DNA of 64,000 nt from Bdellovibrionales bacterium (GTDB lineage Bacteria; Bdellovibrionota; UBA1018): assembly GCA_018266355.1 (NCBI GenBank), contig JAFEAP010000017.1, positions 1-64,000 of the forward strand, written 5' to 3'. A model generated the notes under the pieces. The model saw only the letters and a program-made list of their open reading frames with translations. It did no database searches and was not told where the DNA came from. The position numbers were made by a program, and so were the translations under genes. Below are positions 58,841 through 64,000 of the stretch, in pieces. The first letter of the stretch is position 1, and each line of letters opens with the position of its first letter.

Positions 58841-60373
58841 ATGATTCATCGCTTCCTCGTCCCCTTCCTCGTGCTCGCCCTTTCGGGCTGCACCCGGGGG
58901 AGCGACGAAAACCGCGGATTCTTTTCGCTCCATCTGAACAGCGAACCGGTCACCCTCGATCCGAGCCGGGTCGAGGACGGACTCGGGATCCGGGTGCTCG
59001 TGAACCTGATGGACGGGTTAATGGGTTTTAACAGCCGGGGCGAACTCGTGAAGCGGCTCGCCTCGACGATCGAGATCTCGCCCGATTTGAAGCTCTATAA
59101 GTGCGTGATTCGCGACGATGCGGTCTGGTCCGACGGAAAGCCCGTCGAGGCCGACCAGATCCAGCTCGCGATCGAGCGCGCGCTCAAACCCGAGACCGGA
59201 GCAAAGCTCGCGGGACTCTTGAAGTGGATCGAGGGCGCCGAAACCTTCGCCGCCGGGAAGGCCGGGGCGGTGACCGGCATCCACGCGAGCGGGAAGACGA
59301 TCGAGTTCCACCTCACGAAGCCGATCTCTTTCTTCGACCAGATCCTCGCGCTTCCGATCACGTATCCGCTCCGGAAGGACGTGCTCGCCGCGAACGAAGG
59401 GAAGTGGGATCCGCTGCGCGGTAAGAACGTGCCGACGAACGGCGCATACCGCATCCGTTCCTCAGTGCCCGACCAGGAAATCCTCCTCGAAGCGGCCCGG
59501 CCGTTGCCCTCGGCCGCGCCGACGAAGGTGCTCCTGCGCGTGATCACGGACGAATCGACGGCCTCGACGCTCTTCGATCAGGGCAAGCTCGACGTCCTCA
59601 CCCGGATCCCGGCGTTCGACCAGAAACGCTACGAAGAAAAGAAGGTCGTCCGATCGGTCCCGTTCCAAGCGACGTATTTCCTCGGATTCAACCTGAAGAA
59701 AAAACCCTTCGACCGCGTCGAGTTCCGCCGCGCGCTCGCGGGCGCGGTGAAGAAGGGCGAGCTCGTGCGGATGCTCGGTACCGGCGAAGAACCGGCGGCG
59801 TCCTGGATCCCGAAAGGGTACGAGGGATTCTATCCGTTCAAGGCCGATTCCGAGGGACGCGACGTCGAGTTCGCGGGCTCGAAGGTCGCTTCGCGCGAGG
59901 AAATCCGCATCGCCTTCGACTCCGGCACGCGGAACGCGATCGCGATGGAGAAGGTCCAGGCCGATTTGAAGGAAGGCCTCGGGTGGAAGGTCCGCCTGAA
60001 GAACATGGATTGGAAGACGCTCGTCTATTCGATCGGGCACGACCCGGAGATGGTCTACCGTTACGGATGGTCGTCCTCGATGAAGGACCCGGCGGGATTC
60101 CTGCTCGCGTTCGTGACGAAGGACCCGTTCAACTTCTCCGGATTTTCGAACGCCCGCTACGACGCGCTCGTCGAGGAGATCGCGGGGATGAAGCCTTCGC
60201 CCGAACGCGAGAAGAAGATTTTCGAGGCGGAGAAGATCCTGCTGAACGAGCAGGCGGTCGTCGTTCCGCTCTACCACTACGTGACGACGTTCGCCGTCGG
60301 GCCGCGCGTGAAACGTTACGACGTGAGCCCGCTCGTCGGCGTGACGCTTTTCGAGGAAGTCGAACTCAAATAA
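58841..60373 (+). CDS. peptide ABC-transporter substrate-binding lipoprotein
   Basis: A 510-residue lipoprotein (lipobox LSGC, Cys17). The mature part is the SBP family 5 fold (OppA/DppA): residues 40-60 read TLDPSRVEDG, followed by DDAVWSDGKPVEADQ, VPTNGAYRI and FDRVEFRRALAGAVKKGEL. It captures peptides or related ligands in the periplasm. No permease or ATPase gene is next to it, so it works with a transporter encoded elsewhere. Confidence 0.9.
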   Translation: MIHRFLVPFLVLALSGCTRGSDENRGFFSLHLNSEPVTLDPSRVEDGLGIRVLVNLMDGLMGFNSRGELVKRLASTIEISPDLKLYKCVIRDDAVWSDGKPVEADQIQLAIERALKPETGAKLAGLLKWIEGAETFAAGKAGAVTGIHASGKTIEFHLTKPISFFDQILALPITYPLRKDVLAANEGKWDPLRGKNVPTNGAYRIRSSVPDQEILLEAARPLPSAAPTKVLLRVITDESTASTLFDQGKLDVLTRIPAFDQKRYEEKKVVRSVPFQATYFLGFNLKKKPFDRVEFRRALAGAVKKGELVRMLGTGEEPAASWIPKGYEGFYPFKADSEGRDVEFAGSKVASREEIRIAFDSGTRNAIAMEKVQADLKEGLGWKVRLKNMDWKTLVYSIGHDPEMVYRYGWSSSMKDPAGFLLAFVTKDPFNFSGFSNARYDALVEEIAGMKPSPEREKKIFEAEKILLNEQAVVVPLYHYVTTFAVGPRVKRYDVSPLVGVTLFEEVELK

Positions 60374-60376
60374 GGC

Positions 60377-61048
60377 TCAAGCCTTACGCGCGATGATCGA
60401 CCACTGCCGCGTCCCCGAACCTTCGCGGCGGTACGAGTGGAAATGCGCGCCCTTCGACTTGTCCATCGAGCAGTACGTGCACTCGGGGATCCAGTCGACC
60501 TGCCCGAAGCCGAGGCGTTCGAGTTCGAACTGGTTGATCGCCGAAAGATCGAGCTTCCGGTGCGTGGGCGAGATCATGTCGGGCTCGATCTCGGGAAAGG
60601 TCTTCACGAAGTCCTCGATCAGGTCCTCGCCGACTTCGTAGCAGCAGGCGCCGATCGCGGGACCGATCGCGGCGACCCATTGCGAGAGGTCTTCCCCCTG
60701 TGCGAGCAGGGTTTTCGCGAGCTTCTCGGTGATCTTCGCCTTCGTCCCGCGCCATCCGGCGTGGAGCGCGGCGACCATTCCGCCGTCCTTCCGTGCGAGG
60801 AGGATCGGCACGCAGTCCGCGGCGCGGACGCCGATCGGGTTCGTCGTTTTCGTGAAGAAGCCGTCGACGTCGCCGCACGCTTGGTTACGGCGGACGACGT
60901 TCGCGATCTCCGTGCCGGCGACTTGGTTCCACTCCGGACGCAGCTCGACCCAGTTCTTCAGCACCGGCGTCGGCACCGGATCGGATCGCGTGCCGAATCC
61001 GTGCACGATGTTCGGGATGTTCCGGAGGAACGTGCTTTCGAAATGCAT
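60377..61048 (-). CDS. pgeF: PgeF/YfiH-family protein (peptidoglycan editing factor)
   Basis: A 223-residue zinc enzyme of the multicopper-polyphenol-oxidase/laccase-like family. Visible are the zinc ligands ALHAGWRGT and ADCVPILL, then GPAIGACCYEVGEDL. Members act on purine nucleosides and clean UDP-MurNAc side products. It converges on the SBP gene with three bases between the stops. Confidence 0.93.
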   Translation of the reverse strand: MHFESTFLRNIPNIVHGFGTRSDPVPTPVLKNWVELRPEWNQVAGTEIANVVRRNQACGDVDGFFTKTTNPIGVRAADCVPILLARKDGGMVAALHAGWRGTKAKITEKLAKTLLAQGEDLSQWVAAIGPAIGACCYEVGEDLIEDFVKTFPEIEPDMISPTHRKLDLSAINQFELERLGFGQVDWIPECTYCSMDKSKGAHFHSYRREGSGTRQWSIIARKA

Positions 61049-61057
61049 CCTTCGATT

Positions 61058-62089
61058 TTAGGCGTACTTCTTCAGGCTGTCGAGGAGGCGCGCGAAAGCT
61101 TCCGGATAAGGCGCCTCGAAGCGCATTTCCCGACCGGTAGTCGGATGACGGAAGCCGAGGACCCGCGCGTGGAGCGCCTGGCCGGGGAGATTCTTCACCA
61201 AATCTTGGACCTCGGCGGGGAGCGCTTTCCACTTCGGCTGATTCGCGCTCGGGGCGCCGTAAAGCGGATCGCCGAGCAACGAGTGATTCAGCGCGGTCAA
61301 GTGCACGCGCACTTGGTGGGTGCGCCCGGTTTCGAGACGCGCTTCGACGTGCGCGGCGAACGGCGCTCGTTCGGCGTGCCCGAACTTCTCGAGGCATCGA
61401 AGGCGCGTGACCGCGCGGCGGCCCGTTTTCACCTCGGTCGTCATCCGCATCCGGTCGTTCGGGCTTCGAGCGATGAGCGACTCCATCCGATACTCGTCGT
61501 TCGGCGTCGCGCTCCACGCCGGCGAACCGTAGACGAGCGCCGAGTATGCGCGCTCGATCTCGTGTTTCGCGAAAACGGCGGCGAGCGCGAGGTGCGCCTC
61601 GTTCGTCTTCGTCACGACGAGCGCGCCCGAGGTGTCCTTGTCGATCCGGTGGACGATGCCCGGACGGAGCGTCCCGCCGATCCCGGAAAGATCCTTCACG
61701 TGATAGAGGAGCGCGTGCACGAGGGTCCCCGTGCGCTGGGTTTCCGAGGGGTGAACGGTGAGGCCCGGCGGCTTGTTCACGACGATCAAGTCGGAGTCCT
61801 CGTAAAGCACGTCGAGCGGGATGTTCTCCGGGACGAGGTCGAGGGGAACCGGTTCGGGCAAGCGGAGCTGGATCGAAGTGCCGGGAGCGAGCTTCGCGGA
61901 ACGAAGCAGAGGTTTCCCGTCGCCGAGGACACGCCCGTCTTCCATGAGTTTTTGGAGGCGGCTCCGCGAGACCGGGACCGCGTCGCCGTCCCACTCGCCG
62001 TCTTCGCGTTCGAGCGCTTCGGCGATGCCTTTATCGGCGCGCACGCCCGCCGCGGCGTCGTCCACGACCCACGTCCAAAGCGCTTCCAC
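61058..62089 (-). CDS. rluD: RluD-family 23S rRNA pseudouridine synthase
   Basis: A 343-residue protein. GTG 62089 has GGGAG seven bases upstream. The N-terminal S4-like part (SRSRLQKLMEDGRVLGDGKPL) is followed by the catalytic domain with HRIDKDTSGALVVTK (Asp is the nucleophile) and GRTHQVRVHL. It modifies uridines in 23S rRNA helix 69 or related sites. It lies between the DnaJ-HTH gene and pgeF, all on the minus strand. Confidence 0.93.
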   Translation of the reverse strand: MEALWTWVVDDAAAGVRADKGIAEALEREDGEWDGDAVPVSRSRLQKLMEDGRVLGDGKPLLRSAKLAPGTSIQLRLPEPVPLDLVPENIPLDVLYEDSDLIVVNKPPGLTVHPSETQRTGTLVHALLYHVKDLSGIGGTLRPGIVHRIDKDTSGALVVTKTNEAHLALAAVFAKHEIERAYSALVYGSPAWSATPNDEYRMESLIARSPNDRMRMTTEVKTGRRAVTRLRCLEKFGHAERAPFAAHVEARLETGRTHQVRVHLTALNHSLLGDPLYGAPSANQPKWKALPAEVQDLVKNLPGQALHARVLGFRHPTTGREMRFEAPYPEAFARLLDSLKKYA

Positions 62090-62091
62090 GC

Positions 62092-62961
62092 TCACGCTCC
62101 CGGCCGCTTCGATAGTCGCGCGAGGTAGGCGGCCGCGACCGGTTCGGGCGGGATCTTCAGCGTGCGGGCGATCTGGAGGATGAACCCGCGCACGAACACC
62201 GGCGCGGGGAGTTTCGCGAACGCTTCTTCCTCGATCGCGAGCAGGTGATTCTTCGAGATCTTCGTGAGGCTCGCGATATCGTCGAGCGAGTAGCGCCGGA
62301 GTTCGCGGATTCGCCGGAGGGTCGGGCCGCGCCATTCGGTCTCGCCCATGACCTCGGCCGCGACCGGATCGACCTGCGGATTCGCGAGCGTCGGTGGCGC
62401 CCGGTCGGCTTCGCGCCGGCCGAAGGCGTTCGTACGGCGATCGACGAGACCGGGACTCGACATCGCCACCGGTGTCGACGGGGAAGCGGGCGGCTCGGCT
62501 TTCGGAAGCGTGTCGAGGAACGAACCCGGCTCTCGGGGGGCCTGGGTCGGGAGAGAAAACGCGGAAATCCCGGTTTGGGTCGTCTCGCCGCGCGTGCTCA
62601 TGCCTTCGAAGTCGGTCGCGGGCGCGACGAGCATGTCGTCGCCGCCGCCGTCCATCGGAGGAGCGGAAGAAACCGGCGGCGCGCGGTCGATCGCGAAGAT
62701 TTTCCGCTCGATGCGGTCGGCGAATCCGTTCCGCTCGTCGAAATCGCGGCGAGCGTCCGGATCGGACAGGATTTGGAACGCTTCCTCGATCTTCGAGATC
62801 ATGTCCTCGGCTTCGCCCGGATCGAGCATCGAGTAGAGCGCGGGATTGTCCTTACGGAAGGAGGCTTTCAGCCGGAGGTAGGCGTTCCGCACGTCCTGGG
62901 CCGACGCGTCCGGGCGGATTTCGAGGATCTCGTAATAGTTCGTCTCGCCTTGAAACATCAT
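62092..62961 (-). CDS. DnaJ-like plus RodZ-type HTH fusion protein
   Basis: A 289-residue protein. Residues 7-75 are a J domain (YYEILEIRPDASAQDVRNAYLRLKAS to ARRDFDERNG), but the HPD motif is missing, so it should not stimulate Hsp70. A Pro/Ala/Ser-rich linker (90-205) leads to a HTH of the RodZ/HTH_25 class (residues 215-285: TLRRIRELRRYSLDDIASLTKISKNHLLAIEEE). It starts 11 bases after the MinD-like gene, and the pair is typical of Bdellovibrio and Myxococcus relatives. Confidence 0.85.
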   Translation of the reverse strand: MMFQGETNYYEILEIRPDASAQDVRNAYLRLKASFRKDNPALYSMLDPGEAEDMISKIEEAFQILSDPDARRDFDERNGFADRIERKIFAIDRAPPVSSAPPMDGGGDDMLVAPATDFEGMSTRGETTQTGISAFSLPTQAPREPGSFLDTLPKAEPPASPSTPVAMSSPGLVDRRTNAFGRREADRAPPTLANPQVDPVAAEVMGETEWRGPTLRRIRELRRYSLDDIASLTKISKNHLLAIEEEAFAKLPAPVFVRGFILQIARTLKIPPEPVAAAYLARLSKRPGA

Positions 62962-62971
62962 CCACCGGCTT

Positions 62972-63943
62972 TCATAGGATGCTGCTGCGCTGGTCGGCGT
63001 GTTTCTTCAGGAGATAATCGACGAGGCGGTCGATCGAGGTGACGAGTTTCGAATTCGGGAACTCGAGCATCACCGGGCGTTTCCGGCGGATCGCTTGCCA
63101 GACCGCCGAGTCGTAGTCGAGGTAACCGAGATAATCCATGTCGATCCCGAAGTATTTCTTGCAGACCGTCTTCACGGAAAAACCGATCTCGATGTCGGAG
63201 TGCGTGCGGACCTGGTTCAGGATCAGCTTCGGGCGGAAGCGTTCGATTTCGGCCTTCATCACGGCGGCGAGGTCGGGATTGTCCCGCGTGGCGGCGCGGA
63301 AGAGGTCGGAAGGCGAGCGGATACCTTCGTTGTTCTTCGCGTCCATCGCGATCTCGATCCACTGGCGCGCGCCGTGGAGCCGCGGATTCAGCCAAAGTCG
63401 GCGGAAATAGGCGCTCTTCAGGAACCGGTAGCCGTTCTCGATCGACGTCGGCTCGGGAAGGAGCGTGACGAGGTTGATGTCGGAGGCGAGGAAGAAATCG
63501 AGCGTGTGCGAGGCCGTGCCCGCGCCGAGGTCGAAGATCACGTAGTCGGCGTCGACTTCGCGGATCGCGTTCATGAACCGGGCCTTCTGCGCCTCGGGCA
63601 CGTTCGCGATCGAGACGGAGTCCTGGGCGCCGCTGATGAACTCGAGGTTCGGGATGCTCGTCGGCGAGACGCAGGCCGAGATCTGGCTCACGCGTTCCGA
63701 GAAATAGTCGTTCAAGGTCTGGCGCGGAAGATCCACGCCGAGCGTGGTGTGCAGGTTCGCGCCGCCGAGGTCGAGGTCGACCGCGAGCACTTTATGGCCG
63801 GTGCGAGAGAGGGAGATCGCGAGCGAAGAAGAGAGCAGGCTCTTTCCGACGCCGCCTTTGCCGCCGCCGATGGCCCAGATCTGCCGCACGCGGCGAGTGG
63901 TGGGGTGTCGAGTCTCTCCGAGGAGAGAAGGGTGCCCGTCCAT
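62972..63943 (-). CDS. MinD/ParA-family ATPase
   Basis: A 323-residue P-loop ATPase. The deviant Walker A is IGGGKGGVGKS (about residue 25), with VDLDLGGANLHTTLG as the switch I region and DLGAGTASH as Walker B. The family includes MinD, FlhG/FleN and ParA; the neighbour and the DLDLGGAN sequence favour a FlhG-like or cell-positioning role. No minC or minE is adjacent. Confidence 0.9.
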   Translation of the reverse strand: MDGHPSLLGETRHPTTRRVRQIWAIGGGKGGVGKSLLSSSLAISLSRTGHKVLAVDLDLGGANLHTTLGVDLPRQTLNDYFSERVSQISACVSPTSIPNLEFISGAQDSVSIANVPEAQKARFMNAIREVDADYVIFDLGAGTASHTLDFFLASDINLVTLLPEPTSIENGYRFLKSAYFRRLWLNPRLHGARQWIEIAMDAKNNEGIRSPSDLFRAATRDNPDLAAVMKAEIERFRPKLILNQVRTHSDIEIGFSVKTVCKKYFGIDMDYLGYLDYDSAVWQAIRRKRPVMLEFPNSKLVTSIDRLVDYLLKKHADQRSSIL

Positions 63944-64000
63944 GGTGATCGAATCGTCCTCTCAACGCCTAGAGTAAGCGAGAGTAGGCGGGATAATCGA

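Overview
The window joins two unlike pieces of bacterial chromosome. About 18.8-64 kb is GC-rich core sequence. It carries a ribosomal-protein operon, fabI, tatD, rluD, pgeF, ygfZ, exbB/exbD, a lysine 2,3-aminomutase, a VKOR-DsbA fusion, a TIGR02147-type protein, a MinD-like ATPase beside a DnaJ-HTH fusion, HDOD, HD-GYP and GGDEF signalling proteins, and many unrecognised secreted proteins and lipoproteins. This mix fits a Gram-negative bacterium of the Bdellovibrionota or the former deltaproteobacteria. That placement is an inference from gene content; no taxonomic marker was compared.

About 1-18.2 kb is visibly less GC-rich, uses more A/T-ending codons, and stops beside a tRNA-Ser(CGA) gene whose 3' end faces it. 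It reads as a genomic island integrated at that tRNA. No integrase or left attachment site lies in the window. Its first part (777-14194) is a heavy-metal resistance block on the + strand: two small secreted Cys/His proteins sharing a DCHxGHCGF motif, a probable beta-barrel protein, a coiled-coil lipoprotein, two TolC-family proteins, an unusually short periplasmic adaptor, a CzcA-type RND pump, a small lipoprotein, a P1B-type ATPase, a DUF3703 protein and a CzcD-type CDF exporter. Together they would move divalent metal from cytosol to periplasm (ATPase, CDF) and from periplasm out of the cell (RND complex).

The second part of the island (14.6-18.2 kb) is the most interesting. A CD-NTase gene overlaps by four bases a gene for a two-TM plus beta-barrel protein that looks like Cap15, which makes a compact type I CBASS anti-phage operon. 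Divergently transcribed from the same 167-bp intergenic region is a tightly overlapping trio: a sigma-70-like protein, an unrecognised helical protein and an ImmA/IrrE-family metallopeptidase. The shared intergenic region holds two nested perfect inverted repeats with one common centre. I propose that the trio is a switch controlling the CBASS operon, comparable in logic to, but different in parts from, the known CapH/CapP control.

The core region reads as follows. At 18.9-26.3 kb: secreted proteins, a YoaK-like membrane protein, ExbB/ExbD and KamA. At 26.3-32.0 kb: ankyrin proteins, an ECF sigma factor with a membrane partner, and secreted proteins. At 32.2-34.0 kb: a minus-strand operon for L24, L28, S18, L31, S14 and L32 that ends in a strong terminator. 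At 34.4-38.4 kb: an HDOD protein, a PAS histidine kinase and an NtrC-type regulator. At 38.6-46.7 kb: mostly envelope and secreted proteins plus a diguanylate cyclase. At 47.0-64.0 kb: HD-GYP, adenosine deaminase, FabI, a large peptidase-propeller-barrel protein, YgfZ, a YhaM-like nuclease, TatD, VKOR-DsbA, a peptide-binding lipoprotein, and the pgeF-rluD-DnaJ/HTH-MinD cluster.
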